A DNA stretch of 64,000 nt from Nocardioides jiangsuensis. GTDB lineage: Bacteria > Actinomycetota > Actinomycetes > Propionibacteriales > Nocardioidaceae. The stretch is taken from the NCBI RefSeq assembly GCF_019679455.1, contig NZ_JAIEZQ010000001.1:372001-436000 (forward strand), written 5' to 3'. Positions 28,795 through 37,183 of this stretch are shown here, piece by piece. The position numbers and the translations under genes are program-made. The notes beneath the pieces were generated by a model. The model searched no databases and was not told the DNA's origin. It was given only the letters and a program-made list of their open reading frames with translations. Position 1 is the first letter of the stretch. Each line of letters opens with the position of its first letter.

Positions 28795-28822
28795 TCTTGA
28801 CATCAAGATACACGATGTCGAG
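28795..28822. promoter_or_regulatory. Candidate operator upstream of acnA
   Basis: TCTTGA-CA-TCAAGA (28795-28808) is a palindrome, and the half CTTGACATC (28796-28804) recurs inverted as GATGTCGAG (28814-28822). The minus strand has TATCTT, a TANNNT -10 candidate, between them. The site is about 120 bp before the acnA ATG. Aconitase genes of other actinobacteria are repressed by TetR- or MarR-type proteins, so an equivalent site is expected here; the regulator is not in the window as far as I can tell. Confidence 0.5.
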
Positions 28823-28870
28823 CGATTTCGGGGACCGACTTTCCACCCTCCCGCCGCATCCCGACGGCGG

Positions 28871-30103
28871 TCAGCCGGCGGTGCGGGTGAGCAGCGCGAC
28901 GCACTCCACGTGGTGGGTCATCGGGAACAGGTCGAACGCGCGCAGCCCGGTGAGCTCGTAGCCGTGCTCGGCGAAGATCGCCACGTCGCGGGCGAGCGCC
29001 GCGGGCTCGCAGGCGACGTAGGCCACCGCCCGGGGACGCAGCGCGGCGATCCCCTCGACCACGTCGCGCTTGGCGCCCGTCCGCGGCGGGTCGAGCACCA
29101 CCACGTCCATCCGCTCCCCCAGCGCGCCGCGGCGCAGCGCCCGGTCGACCCGGTCCACGACCGACTCCACCTGCGCGAGGTCGGCGAGGTTGCGGGCGGC
29201 GTCGCCCACGGCGACCTCGTCCCCCTCGACGCCGGTGACCCAGCCGGTCGGGCCGACCCGCTCGGCCAGCGCCGCGGAGAACAGCCCGACCCCGGAGTAC
29301 AGGTCGGCGGCCCGCTCCCCGGGCGCCGGCTCGAGCGCCTCGAGCACCGCGGAGACGAGCGTGTCCGCCGCGCCGGGGTGCACCTGCCAGAAGCCGGACC
29401 CGGTGACCCGCCAGTCACGGCCGGCGGCGCGCTCGTGCAGCACCTTCGGGCCGTCGAGGTAGAGGTCGCCGTCGGCGGTGACGATCCGGAGCCGCTCCCC
29501 CGTGTCGGAGACGATCGCCTCGACGGCGTCCGCGCCGTACCAGTCCTCGCTCGTCACGGCGGGCAGGTCCGGGTGCGCGATGCGGCAGGTGTCGAGCCGG
29601 ACGATCTCGTGCGAGCGGTGCGCGCGGAGGCCGGCGTGGCCGTCCTCGTCGACGGCGTACTGCACCCGGGTCCGCCAGGCGAGGCCCTCGTGGTCGCCCG
29701 GCACCGGCTCGACCGTCACCGGCACGTCGAGCCCGGCGAGGCGCTGCAGCTGCTCGCGCACGACGAACGCCTTCAGCTCCCGCTGGGCCGCGAGCCGCAC
29801 GTGCTGGAAGTCGCAGCCACCGCACAGGTGCGGGCCCGAGAACGGGCAGGGCGGCTCGACGCGGTCGGGCGACGCCTCGAGCACCTCGACCGCGTCCCCG
29901 CGCAGGAACTTGGACTGGTCGTCGCCCTCGGTCACCTCGACGACGACCCGCTCGCCGGGCAGGGTGTGCCGCACGAAGATCACGACGCCCTCGTGCCGGG
30001 CGACGCAGTGGCCGCCGTGGGCGACGTTGCCGACCTCGACGGCGTAGCGCTCCCCCACGAGCGAGCGCCCTCGCGGGGCACGCTGCCGGTGCTGCCTGCT
30101 CAT
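28871..30103 (-). CDS. TRAM-domain Fe-S RNA (uracil-5-)-methyltransferase (TrmA/RlmD family)
   Basis: A 410-residue protein with an N-terminal TRAM domain (about 14-80), four cysteines for a [4Fe-4S] cluster (C86, C94, C97 and C173), and a Rossmann methyltransferase domain with GSGFWQVHPG (235-244), DLYSGVGLFS, DPPRTGAK (338-345) and the nucleophile C365 in YVACEPAALARD. The family methylates C5 of a specific uridine in rRNA or tRNA using S-adenosylmethionine; which base is not readable. Its ATG overlaps the upstream permease stop codon (ATGA). The same pair is Rv2690c-Rv2689c in Mycobacterium. Confidence 0.93.
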   Translation of the reverse strand: MSRQHRQRAPRGRSLVGERYAVEVGNVAHGGHCVARHEGVVIFVRHTLPGERVVVEVTEGDDQSKFLRGDAVEVLEASPDRVEPPCPFSGPHLCGGCDFQHVRLAAQRELKAFVVREQLQRLAGLDVPVTVEPVPGDHEGLAWRTRVQYAVDEDGHAGLRAHRSHEIVRLDTCRIAHPDLPAVTSEDWYGADAVEAIVSDTGERLRIVTADGDLYLDGPKVLHERAAGRDWRVTGSGFWQVHPGAADTLVSAVLEALEPAPGERAADLYSGVGLFSAALAERVGPTGWVTGVEGDEVAVGDAARNLADLAQVESVVDRVDRALRRGALGERMDVVVLDPPRTGAKRDVVEGIAALRPRAVAYVACEPAALARDVAIFAEHGYELTGLRAFDLFPMTHHVECVALLTRTAG

Positions 30104-32154
30104 CGGTCCTCGCTCGTCCGGTCCTTGACCTGGTCGCTGAGCACCCGGCCGCGTCGGACGTCGCCGGCCTGCGCCTGGTGCAGCAGCCGTTCCTCGCGCT
30201 GCTTCGCGACCTCGGAGGAGCGCAGCTGGTAGGGCACCGAGATGACCATGACGCCGGGGGTGAACAGCAGCCGCCCCTTGAGCCGCAGCGCGGTCTGGTT
30301 GTGCAGCAGCTGCTCCCACCAGCGCCCGACGACGTACTCGGGGATGTACACGGCGACCACGCCGCGCGGGTTGGCGTTCCGGATGCTGCGCGTGTAGTCG
30401 ACGATCGGCTTGATGATCTCGCGGTACGGCGAGTACAGGACCTTCAGCGGGACGTCGATCCGCCGGTCGTCCCACTCCTCGAGGAGTCGGGCCGTGGCCG
30501 CGGAGTCGGTGTCGACGAAGACGGCCTCGAGCACGTTCGGGCGCGACGCCTTCGCGTACGCCAGGGCCCGCATCGTCGGCTTGTGCAGCTTGGACACCAG
30601 CACCACCGCGTGCACCCGGGTCGGCAGGACCTGGTCGTCCTCCTCGATGGTCAGCTCCACGCCCACGTTGTCGTAGTGGCGGCGGATCGCCTTCATGATC
30701 ATGAAGAAGGTGCCCATCGCCAGGATCGCGATCCACGCGCCGGCGAGGAACTTGGTGACCAGCACGATCACCAGCACGACCGCGGTCATCCCGAGGCCGA
30801 AGGTGTTGATCGCGCGCGAGCGCATCATCCGGCGGCGGACCGCGGGATCGGTCTCCGTGCGCAGGTGCCGGGTCCAGTGCCGGATCATGCCGAGCTGGCT
30901 GAGGTTGAACGACACGAAGACGCCGACGATGTAGAGCTGGATCAGCTTGGTGACCTCGGCGTCGAACGCGACGATCAGGCCGATCGCCATCAGCGCGAGG
31001 ATCAGGATGCCGTTGCTGTAGGCCAGCCGGTCGCCGCGTGAGCTGAGCTGCCGCGGCAGCAGGCCGTCCTTGGCCAGGATGGAGCCGAGCACCGGGAAGC
31101 CGTTGAAGGCGGTGTTCGCGGCGAGCACCAGGATGATGCCGGTCATCGCGATGACGAAGTAGAAGCCGGGCGAGAAGTTGTCGAAGACGCCGCGGGCGAT
31201 CTGCGCGATCACGGTGTGCTGGTCGTAGCCGGGCGGGACCGGCTCGCCGCTGGGGAGGATCAGCCGCTCGAAGTCGTGCGGGTCGACGTACCGCAGGCTC
31301 ATCCGGTTGGCCAGGGTGATGACGCTGAGCATCATCGTGATCGCGATCAGCCCGAGCAGCAGCAACGTGGTCGCGGCGTTGCGGCTCTTGGGCTTGCGGA
31401 ACGCCGGTACGCCGTTCGAGATCGCCTCCACACCGGTCAGCGCCGCACAGCCCGACGAGAACGCCCGGGCCAGCAGGAAGACCAGCGCCACCGTGGTGAT
31501 GGTGCCCTCGTAGCCCTCCGCCTCGATGATCCGGAGCTCGGCGCTCTCCGCGTCGGGCAGCGTCCCCGACAGCAGCCGCAGGAAGCCCCAGGCGCACATG
31601 CCGAGGATGGCGAGCATGAAGCCGTACGTCGGGATCGCGAAGAACGTGCCCGACTCGCGTACACCGCGGAGGTTGAGCGCCGCGAGCAGCAGCACGAGCA
31701 CGCTGGCGACGAGCGCCTCGTTGCCGGAGATGAACGTCAGCGCGGCCGCGGCGTTCTGCACGCCCGACGAGATCGACACCGCCACCGTGAGCACGTAGTC
31801 CACCAGCAGCGCGCTCGCGACGGTCACGCCGGCGTTCTGGCCGAGGTTGACGGTCGCCACCTCGTAGTCGCCCCCGCCGCTGGGGTAGGCGTGCACGTTC
31901 TGCCGGTAGGAGGCGACCACGGTGAGCATCACCAGCGCGACCAGCAGGCCGATCTTCCAGGACCAGCTGTACGCCGCGACGCCCGCGAACGACAGCATGA
32001 TGAAGATCTCGTCCGGCGCGTACGCGACCGAGGACAGCGCGTCGCTCGCGAACACGGGCAGCGCGACGCGCTTGGGCAGCAGGGTCTCGCCCAGCTGCGT
32101 GCTACGGAGCTTGCGCCCCAGGAGAATCCGCTTGGATACGTCGCCAACACCCAC
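30100..32154 (-). CDS. Large APC/KUP-type permease, probable potassium transporter
   Basis: A 684-residue membrane protein: about 12 helices to residue 480, then a cytosolic domain. The helix-1 region LPVFASDALSSVAYAPDEIFIML and PSGGGDYEVATVNLG resemble the KimA/YdaO branch, whose Bacillus member is a potassium-proton symporter. The soluble tail (VHAVVLVSKLHKPTMRALAYA) is also typical. It is divergent from two TrkA genes across a 72-bp gap, an arrangement conserved in Mycobacterium (Rv2690c with ceoB-ceoC). Potassium transport is inferred from family and context; amino acid transport is the alternative. The GTG start has TAGCCT 7 nt upstream, implying a leaderless mRNA. Confidence 0.85.
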   Translation of the reverse strand: MGVGDVSKRILLGRKLRSTQLGETLLPKRVALPVFASDALSSVAYAPDEIFIMLSFAGVAAYSWSWKIGLLVALVMLTVVASYRQNVHAYPSGGGDYEVATVNLGQNAGVTVASALLVDYVLTVAVSISSGVQNAAAALTFISGNEALVASVLVLLLAALNLRGVRESGTFFAIPTYGFMLAILGMCAWGFLRLLSGTLPDAESAELRIIEAEGYEGTITTVALVFLLARAFSSGCAALTGVEAISNGVPAFRKPKSRNAATTLLLLGLIAITMMLSVITLANRMSLRYVDPHDFERLILPSGEPVPPGYDQHTVIAQIARGVFDNFSPGFYFVIAMTGIILVLAANTAFNGFPVLGSILAKDGLLPRQLSSRGDRLAYSNGILILALMAIGLIVAFDAEVTKLIQLYIVGVFVSFNLSQLGMIRHWTRHLRTETDPAVRRRMMRSRAINTFGLGMTAVVLVIVLVTKFLAGAWIAILAMGTFFMIMKAIRRHYDNVGVELTIEEDDQVLPTRVHAVVLVSKLHKPTMRALAYAKASRPNVLEAVFVDTDSAATARLLEEWDDRRIDVPLKVLYSPYREIIKPIVDYTRSIRNANPRGVVAVYIPEYVVGRWWEQLLHNQTALRLKGRLLFTPGVMVISVPYQLRSSEVAKQREERLLHQAQAGDVRRGRVLSDQVKDRTSEDR

Positions 32155-32161
32155 GAGTGGA

Positions 32162-32167
32162 AGGCTA
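32162..32167 (-). promoter_or_regulatory. -10 box TAGCCT of the large permease
   Basis: TAGCCT on the minus strand ends 7 nt before the GTG start codon. The opposed trkA -10 box lies about 47 bp away, so the two promoters share one small regulatory region. Confidence 0.5.
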
Positions 32168-32213
32168 GACCACGACGAGGGCGTTGCTCGCCCGGCGTTC
32201 GACTATGTCGGTG

Positions 32214-32219
32214 TAGCGT
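32214..32219 (+). promoter_or_regulatory. -10 box TAGCGT of the first trkA gene
   Basis: TAGCGT ends 7 nt before the GTG start codon at 32227; no ribosome site is present, so the transcript is probably leaderless. Confidence 0.5.
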
Positions 32220-32226
32220 CTGGTTC

Positions 32227-32889
32227 GTGCATGTCGTCATCATGGGCTGTGGCCGCGTCGGTTCCACTCTCGCCCGCAGCCTCGAGGACCGTGGCCACAC
32301 CGTCTCCATCATCGACAGCAACCCGGACGCCTTCCGCCGGCTCGGCCCGTCGTTCAACGGCACCAAGGTCACCGGGATCGGCTTCGACCAGGACGTGCTG
32401 GACCGGGCGGGCATCGACAAGGCCGACGCGTTCGCGGCGGTCTCCAGCGGGGACAACTCCAACATCATCGCCGCGCGGGTGGCCCGCGAGACGTTCGGGA
32501 TCCAGCAGGTCGTGGCCCGGATCTACGACCCCGGCCGCGCCGAGGTCTACCAGCGGCTCGGCATCACCACCGTCGCCACGGTGAAGTGGACCGCCGACCA
32601 GGTGCTGCGCCGGATCCTCCCGGCCGGCGCCGAGCCGGACTTCCGCGACCCGTCGGGGACGATCCGCCTGGACCAGCTCCGCGTCAACGAGGCCTGGGTC
32701 GGCCAGCGGACGGTGAAGTTCCAGGAGCAGTCCGGCAGCCGCATCGCCTGGATCGACCGCCTCGGAGAGGGCATGCTTCCCACCAGGGACACCGTGATCC
32801 AGGAGGGTGACACCCTGCACCTGGTGATGCGGGAGGAGAACGCGGGCCGGGTCTACTCGGTCTACAACGACGGGCCGGAGGCCGAGTGA
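32227..32889 (+). CDS. trkA: TrkA-family potassium-transport regulatory protein (first copy, CeoB-like)
   Basis: A 220-residue RCK protein: an N-terminal Rossmann domain with MGCGRVGSTLARSLEDRGH (NAD-binding G-x-G-x-x-G) and D in IDSN, then a C-terminal RCK_C half that binds a ligand. Such proteins gate potassium channels or transporters from the cytosolic side. The GTG start was chosen because HVVIMGCG is the usual beginning of the domain and a -10 box lies 7 nt upstream. The stop codon overlaps the second trkA start (TGATG). No TrkH/Ktr membrane subunit is present, so the divergent permease is the likely partner. Confidence 0.93.
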   Translation: MHVVIMGCGRVGSTLARSLEDRGHTVSIIDSNPDAFRRLGPSFNGTKVTGIGFDQDVLDRAGIDKADAFAAVSSGDNSNIIAARVARETFGIQQVVARIYDPGRAEVYQRLGITTVATVKWTADQVLRRILPAGAEPDFRDPSGTIRLDQLRVNEAWVGQRTVKFQEQSGSRIAWIDRLGEGMLPTRDTVIQEGDTLHLVMREENAGRVYSVYNDGPEAE

Positions 32890-33557
32890 TGAGGGTCGCC
32901 ATCGCCGGAGCGGGAGCGGTCGGACGCTCCATCGCGCGGGAGCTGATCGCCAACGGGCACCGGGTCCTGCTGATCGACAAGAACCCCGAGTCCATCAAGC
33001 CCGACCGGGTGCCGAAGGCCGAGTGGCTGCTGGCCGACTCGTGCGAGCTGTCCTCCCTCGAGGAGGCCGGTCTCGAGCACTGCGACGTGGTGATCTCCGC
33101 GACCGGTGACGACAAGGCCAACCTGGTCACCGCGCTGCTCGCCAAGACGGAGTTCGGCGTGCCGCGCACCGTCGGCCGGGTCAACCACCCCAACAACGAG
33201 TGGCTGTTCACCGAGGCCTGGGGCGTGGACGTCAACGTCTCCACCCCGCGGATCATGTCCGCGCTGGTCGAGGAGGCGGTGACCGTCGGCGACCTGGTCC
33301 GCCTGTTCACCTTCCGCCGCGGCAACGCCAACCTGGTCGAGATGACGCTGCCCGAGGACTCGCCGTACGTCGGCAAGCCCACCGGCCTGATCCCGTGGCC
33401 GGAGAACACCGCGCTGGTGACCATCCTGCGCGACGGGCAGGTCTACACGCCGTCGGCGGAGCAGCCGATCGAGTCCGGTGACGAGCTGCTGTTCGTCACC
33501 GCGGCGGACTCCGAGGAGGAGCTCGAGCGGCTCCTCGCCCCCGTCGAGCACGGCTGA
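32889..33557 (+). CDS. trkA: TrkA-family potassium-transport regulatory protein (second copy, CeoC-like)
   Basis: A 222-residue RCK protein with MRVAIAGAGAVGRSIARELI as the NAD-binding loop, DKNPES after strand 2, and a C-terminal RCK_C half (NLVEMTLPEDSPYVGKPTG). It is homologous to the preceding gene but clearly diverged, so this is an old duplication; the pair probably forms a hetero-oligomeric gating ring. GGAGG lies 7 nt before the ATG, which overlaps the upstream stop codon by one base. A GTG one codon earlier is possible but less likely. Confidence 0.93.
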   Translation: MRVAIAGAGAVGRSIARELIANGHRVLLIDKNPESIKPDRVPKAEWLLADSCELSSLEEAGLEHCDVVISATGDDKANLVTALLAKTEFGVPRTVGRVNHPNNEWLFTEAWGVDVNVSTPRIMSALVEEAVTVGDLVRLFTFRRGNANLVEMTLPEDSPYVGKPTGLIPWPENTALVTILRDGQVYTPSAEQPIESGDELLFVTAADSEEELERLLAPVEHG

Positions 33558-33606
33558 CGCGCGCGACGACCGACCGACCGACCGCCGCCGCTCCTGCGGC
33601 TGCTGC

Positions 33607-34377
33607 TCAGGTGAGCGTGGGTTCGCCCTGCTCCGGGTCGACCGGGGTGTGGTTGCGGGCGAGCAGCCACACCATCGCGGCGAGCGCGGCGATCTGGAGC
33701 GGCCAGCCCATGACGATCTTCGAGACGCCGAGCGCCGCGACCGCCGCCTCGGGGTCGTAGGCGCCGCTCGTCCCGGCGAGGTAGAGCGGGAGCTGGACCG
33801 AGACCCGGATGACACAGGGGGCGACGAGCAGCCAGCTCAGGTTGCTGCACAGCCGGACGACCTGCCGGTCCCGGTGCCACGCGGTCGGGTCGCCGGCGAC
33901 GCTGCCCACCATGAAGCCGACCACCGGCCAGCGGACCAGGATGGTCAGCGAGATCACCGCCGCGTAGACGGCGTTGTAGAGCACGCCCGGCAGGAAGTAG
34001 GCCAGCGCCTGGTCGTTGGCGTCGCCCCCTCCCCGCGCGCTGCGCCACGCGAAGAACGCGCCGATGCCGATCCCGAAGAGCGCATTGATCACGAACTGCA
34101 CGGTCGAGCGCTGCACGAGCCGCACCACGAGCAGCAGCAGCGCGGCGGCGACGCTGACGCCGAGGGCCACCTCGAGCTGCTTGGTCGAGAGGAACATGAC
34201 CGTGAAGATCAGCGTGGGTACGGCGGCCTCGAGCATGCCGCGCTTGCCCCCGAGCGCCCGGGACAGCTGGGCGCGGACGACCGCCTCGACGGTCTCCTCC
34301 CCCACCGGCCTCTGCGCCGGGCCCTCACCACCGGGGTGGACGGCGTCGCGGGACGGGCCCACCTCGGGATGGCTCAC
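33607..34377 (-). CDS. DUF3159 integral membrane protein
   Basis: A 256-residue membrane protein with about six hydrophobic helices in residues 40-245, matching DUF3159 (mycobacterial Rv2693c). Recognisable stretches are LGGKRGMLEAAVPTLIFTV, VQFVINALFGIGIGAFFAWRSARG and VVGFMVGSVAGDPTAWHRD. The termini are soluble. Its function is unknown; its constant position beside trkA and the OB-fold gene suggests, without proof, a link to membrane or ion homeostasis. Four nt separate it from the OB-fold gene. Confidence 0.88.
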   Translation of the reverse strand: MSHPEVGPSRDAVHPGGEGPAQRPVGEETVEAVVRAQLSRALGGKRGMLEAAVPTLIFTVMFLSTKQLEVALGVSVAAALLLLVVRLVQRSTVQFVINALFGIGIGAFFAWRSARGGGDANDQALAYFLPGVLYNAVYAAVISLTILVRWPVVGFMVGSVAGDPTAWHRDRQVVRLCSNLSWLLVAPCVIRVSVQLPLYLAGTSGAYDPEAAVAALGVSKIVMGWPLQIAALAAMVWLLARNHTPVDPEQGEPTLT

Positions 34378-34380
34378 GTG

Positions 34381-34746
34381 TCAGTACCTCAGCTCGTAGC
34401 GCGGGTTGTACATGATCCGCATCTTGTCCTGCGTGCCGACCCGGCCCTCGACCTTCACCGCGCGCCCCGGCTCGATCCCGGCGATGCGACGCCGGCCCAG
34501 CCAGACCAGGGTGATCACGCCCGAGCCGTCGTACAGCTCGGCCTCGAGCGCCGGGACGCCGCCGCGGGGGCGCAGGGTGACGGTGCGCAGGCTGCCGCGC
34601 AGCTCCACCCGCTCCCGGTCGGCGGCCTCGGCGATGGGGCAGCACCCCGCCTTGACGGTGTGGTCCTTCAGCTCCTTGGCGTCCATGTCCTCGCTACTCG
34701 CCCACCGGCTGAGACTGCGACGCAACCGACCCTTCACTTCTGCCAT
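34381..34746 (-). CDS. OB-fold nucleic-acid-binding protein (Rv2694c-like)
   Basis: A 121-residue protein with a basic N-terminal helix and an OB-fold (tRNA_anti-like) from about residue 50: RVELRGSLRTVTLRPRGG, LEAELYDGSGVITLVWLGRR, GRAVKVEGRVGTQDKMRIMYNPRYEL. The YDGSG and LGRR loops are typical of nucleic-acid-binding OB-folds. The target is unknown. It leads into DUF3159 and matches the mycobacterial gene order. TACGCT lies 6 nt before the ATG with a GGAG between, so either leaderless or led initiation is possible. Confidence 0.88.
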   Translation of the reverse strand: MAEVKGRLRRSLSRWASSEDMDAKELKDHTVKAGCCPIAEAADRERVELRGSLRTVTLRPRGGVPALEAELYDGSGVITLVWLGRRRIAGIEPGRAVKVEGRVGTQDKMRIMYNPRYELRY

Positions 34747-34795
34747 GTCTCCAGCGTAACCACGCCCGGCGCTGCCGCGACGGGGGTCCCGGTGA

Positions 34796-35485
34796 TCACT
34801 CCGCGGGGTTCTGCGGCGGCATCGGCTGGGCGTTGGCCGGCATGGTCAGCGGCAGCGGCTCGCCGGGCGCCATCGGGTCGTTGCCGCGCACCACGACCAC
34901 GTCGCGCAGCGCGGACTCCATGTCCCCGTCAGGGTCGGGCTCCACGGCCGGACGGCCGAGGAAGGTGGCCCGGAGCAGCCAGCGGGGGCCGGCGATGCCC
35001 ATCACCCGGGAGGGCTGCTGGGCGGCCTGGCCGTCGGGGGTGGTCATCGGCATGAGCACCCGCAGCTCCTTGCCGTACGCGCCGTCCGCCTCGGTGGCGG
35101 TGCCGCCGCGGCGGGCGGTCTCGGCGGCGATCTGCTTGCGGATGTCGTCCCAGATGTCGGCGTTGCGGGGTGCGGCGAACGGGCGCAGCTCGACCGCGCC
35201 CTCGGGGCCGATCAGCAGCACCGCGGCGACCTGCCGGCTCGCCTCGTCCACCTGGAGCCGCAGCTCGAGCCCGGGCCGTCCGGTGACCACGAGCCCGCCG
35301 AGGTCGACCTTGGTCGGGTCCTCCTCGTCGAGGTCCACCTCGGTGGAGTCCCACGGACCCTTCGCCCGCACATCGTCCTCCGCGGGACGCGCGGTCTCGG
35401 CGGCCTCCGCGTCGGCCGTCGTCGGCGGTGAGGTCTCGACGTCGTCCCCGGTGGGGGCGTCGGACTGCTTGCGGCGGAACTTCAC
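34796..35485 (-). CDS. DUF3710 domain protein
   Basis: A 229-residue soluble protein of the actinobacterial DUF3710 family (Rv2696c). The N-terminal 55 residues are charged and disordered; the conserved core begins GPWDSTEVD and continues with [45 protein letters not shown] and [18 protein letters not shown]. No catalytic motif or membrane segment. Its ATG overlaps the dut stop codon (ATGA), so the two are co-translated, but no functional link to nucleotide metabolism has been shown that I know of. Confidence 0.9.
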   Translation of the reverse strand: MKFRRKQSDAPTGDDVETSPPTTADAEAAETARPAEDDVRAKGPWDSTEVDLDEEDPTKVDLGGLVVTGRPGLELRLQVDEASRQVAAVLLIGPEGAVELRPFAAPRNADIWDDIRKQIAAETARRGGTATEADGAYGKELRVLMPMTTPDGQAAQQPSRVMGIAGPRWLLRATFLGRPAVEPDPDGDMESALRDVVVVRGNDPMAPGEPLPLTMPANAQPMPPQNPAE

Positions 35486-35985
35486 TGCTTCTCCTCGAAG
35501 ACGGTGGGGAGGGGCGCGGGGGTGACCGGCTCCCGGCCGGGACCGCTGGCGAAGCCCCCGGTAGAACCGTAACCCCCGTCACCTCGGTCGGAGCCGGGCA
35601 GCCGCTCGACCTCGACGAACCGGGCGCGCTCGACCTGCTGCACGACGAGCTGGGCCACGCGGTCGCCACGGCGCAGCCGGACCGGCTCGGCCGGGTCGAG
35701 GTTGATCAGCATGACCTTCACCTCGCCGCGGTAGCCGGCGTCGACGGTGCCGGGCGCGTTCACGATGGACACCCCGCACCGGGCGGCGAGGCCTGAGCGC
35801 GGGTGGACGAGGGCGACGTACCCGTCGGGCAGCGCGAGGCTGATCCCGGTCGGCACCATCGCCCGCTCCCCCGGCGCGAGCTCGAGGTCCACGGTGGTGG
35901 TCAGGTCCGCCCCGGCGTCGCCGGGGTGTGCGTACGACGGCAGCGGGACGTCCTCGTCGAGGCGCCGGATCAGGATCTCCACCAT
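35482..35985 (-). CDS. dut: dUTP diphosphatase (trimeric dUTPase)
   Basis: A 167-residue dUTPase that hydrolyses dUTP to dUMP and keeps uracil out of DNA. All five motifs are present in order: DAGADLTT (motif 1), [11 protein letters not shown] (2), [16 protein letters not shown] (3, with the catalytic Asp), [11 protein letters not shown] (4) and the C-terminal arm [11 protein letters not shown] (5). The start has a TAGGGT box 8 nt upstream (leaderless). It heads an operon with DUF3710. Confidence 0.97.
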   Translation of the reverse strand: MVEILIRRLDEDVPLPSYAHPGDAGADLTTTVDLELAPGERAMVPTGISLALPDGYVALVHPRSGLAARCGVSIVNAPGTVDAGYRGEVKVMLINLDPAEPVRLRRGDRVAQLVVQQVERARFVEVERLPGSDRGDGGYGSTGGFASGPGREPVTPAPLPTVFEEKQ

Positions 35986-35993
35986 GGTCGCCG

Positions 35994-35999
35994 ACCCTA
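35994..35999 (-). promoter_or_regulatory. -10 box TAGGGT of dut
   Basis: TAGGGT on the minus strand ends 8 nt before the dut ATG, with no ribosome site in between. Confidence 0.45.
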
Positions 36000-36089
36000 T
36001 CGGCAGCCACCCGAGGCACCGGTGGCAGGCTTGTCCCGAGCACCGGCGGACGACCGGGCCGTACCGAGCAGACCAGGACGAGTGAGCGA

Positions 36090-36569
36090 GTGACCAGCGT
36101 GGGCCCCGAGACCACTATGCTGTACGACGAGAAGCTGCGGGTCCCGCTGCGCTGGTGGGTCCAGGCCACCATGTTCCTGGCCAGCATCTGGCTCGCCTTC
36201 GTCGTCGCGCTGCCGGCCGCCGTGGCCTGGGGCGCCACCGCCGTCCTCGGGGCCGGGGTGGTCGCGCTGTTCCTCGGCTACGGGGCCGCCCGGGTCCGGG
36301 TGGAGCACGGCGTGCTGCACGCCGGCCGGGCGCAGATCCCTGCGCACCTGCTCGCCGCGCCGACCGCACTGGACGCGGAGGCCACGCACCGGGTGGCCGG
36401 GCGCGACGCGAACGCGCACGCCTACCTGCTGCTGCGCCCCTACCTCAAGCGGGCCGTACGGGTCACGGTCTCCGACCCCGCCGACCCGGCCCCCTACTGG
36501 CTGGTGTCCACCCGGCGGCCGGACGAGCTGGCAGCGGCGCTCGTCGCCGCCGGCGCGCAGGCCGGCTGA
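36090..36569 (+). CDS. DUF3093 membrane protein
   Basis: A 159-residue protein with two adjacent hydrophobic helices (about 28-68) and a soluble C-terminal part, matching DUF3093 (Rv2698-like). The stretch [18 protein letters not shown] and the C-terminal [16 protein letters not shown] are recognisable family pieces. It is divergent from dut. The GTG at 36090 has AGGA upstream at a long distance; the ATG at 36117 (150 residues) is a reasonable alternative start because the conserved region begins there. The last 76 bases overlap a minus-strand zinc-ribbon gene. Function unknown. Confidence 0.85.
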   Translation: MTSVGPETTMLYDEKLRVPLRWWVQATMFLASIWLAFVVALPAAVAWGATAVLGAGVVALFLGYGAARVRVEHGVLHAGRAQIPAHLLAAPTALDAEATHRVAGRDANAHAYLLLRPYLKRAVRVTVSDPADPAPYWLVSTRRPDELAAALVAAGAQAG

Positions 36570-36679
36570 GGGGCGCCGTCGCAGCACGGCTCGTAGTACA
36601 GGCACCGGGGGCACCGGTTGTGGGCCTGTTCTGCGTACATCTGGGTACCGCACCCCGGACAAGGAAGATCGAGCGCCAT
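36494..36679 (-). CDS. Small zinc-ribbon protein overlapping DUF3093 antisense
   Basis: A 61-residue protein: MALDLPCPGCGTQMYAEQAH then [17 protein letters not shown]. The two CxxC knuckles (CPGC, CPRC) plus a CC pair make a rubredoxin-like zinc ribbon. AGGA lies 7 nt before the ATG. The conserved-looking part ends at about residue 36 near the end of the DUF3093 coding region; the remaining tail is low-complexity Ala/Ser and is antisense to DUF3093, so it may be unimportant. The frame has good Cys spacing that chance would not give, but the short length keeps confidence moderate. Confidence 0.6.
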   Translation of the reverse strand: MALDLPCPGCGTQMYAEQAHNRCPRCLYYEPCCDGAPQPACAPAATSAAASSSGRRVDTSQ

Positions 36680-36776
36680 GTCTCCATCCTGCCGTGTCGC
36701 GGCTCCGTGCGGGGCAGCGACACGGCGCCGGGTGGCAGACTGGCGGTGATCACCCCACTCCACAGGAGGAAGCACT

Positions 36777-37064
36777 ATGGCCTCGGGCTCGAAGGTCTGG
36801 ACCCTGTACGCACTCGGCGCCACCACGGTGGCGGGCCTCGCCGCCCGCAAGGCGCTGACCACGTCCTGGAAGGTCGCCACGGGGAAGCAGCCGCCGCAGA
36901 ACCCGGCGCACCCCGACACGTCGTTCGGTGAGGCCGTGATGTGGGCCTCCGTCAGCGGTGTCGCCGTCGGCGTCGCCCGCATGCTGGCCTCGCGCAAGGC
37001 AGCGACCTACTACCGCAAGTCGACCGGCCACCTCCCGGCGAACCTGGAGGAGGTCGAGGTCTAG
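36777..37064 (+). CDS. DUF4235 membrane-associated protein
   Basis: A 95-residue protein of the DUF4235 family, common in actinobacteria. Two hydrophobic stretches (about 7-24 and 53-70) surround a conserved basic region: AARKALTTSWKVATGKQPPQNPAHPDTSF. AGGAGGAA lies 6-8 nt before the ATG, one of the best ribosome sites in the window, suggesting high expression. Function unknown. A perfect 16-bp hairpin terminates it. Confidence 0.9.
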   Translation: MASGSKVWTLYALGATTVAGLAARKALTTSWKVATGKQPPQNPAHPDTSFGEAVMWASVSGVAVGVARMLASRKAATYYRKSTGHLPANLEEVEV

Positions 37065-37108
37065 ACCTCCCGGCGCGCCCGCGGGCGCGCCGGTACCTCA
37101 GAAGACGC

Positions 37109-37143
37109 CGAAGGCCGGCCCCCGCATCGGGGGCCGGCCTTCG
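37109..37143. terminator. Bidirectional terminator between DUF4235 and DUF4193
   Basis: Perfect arms GAAGGCCGGCCCCCG (37110-37124) and CGGGGGCCGGCCTTC (37128-37142) with a 3-nt loop and one further C-G pair outside. It lies between two convergent genes. In both directions the stem starts A-rich and ends T-rich, helping termination. Confidence 0.8.
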
Positions 37144-37183
37144 ACGTTCGCGCCCGGTCGTGGCCGGGCAACGGGTGGTCTGC

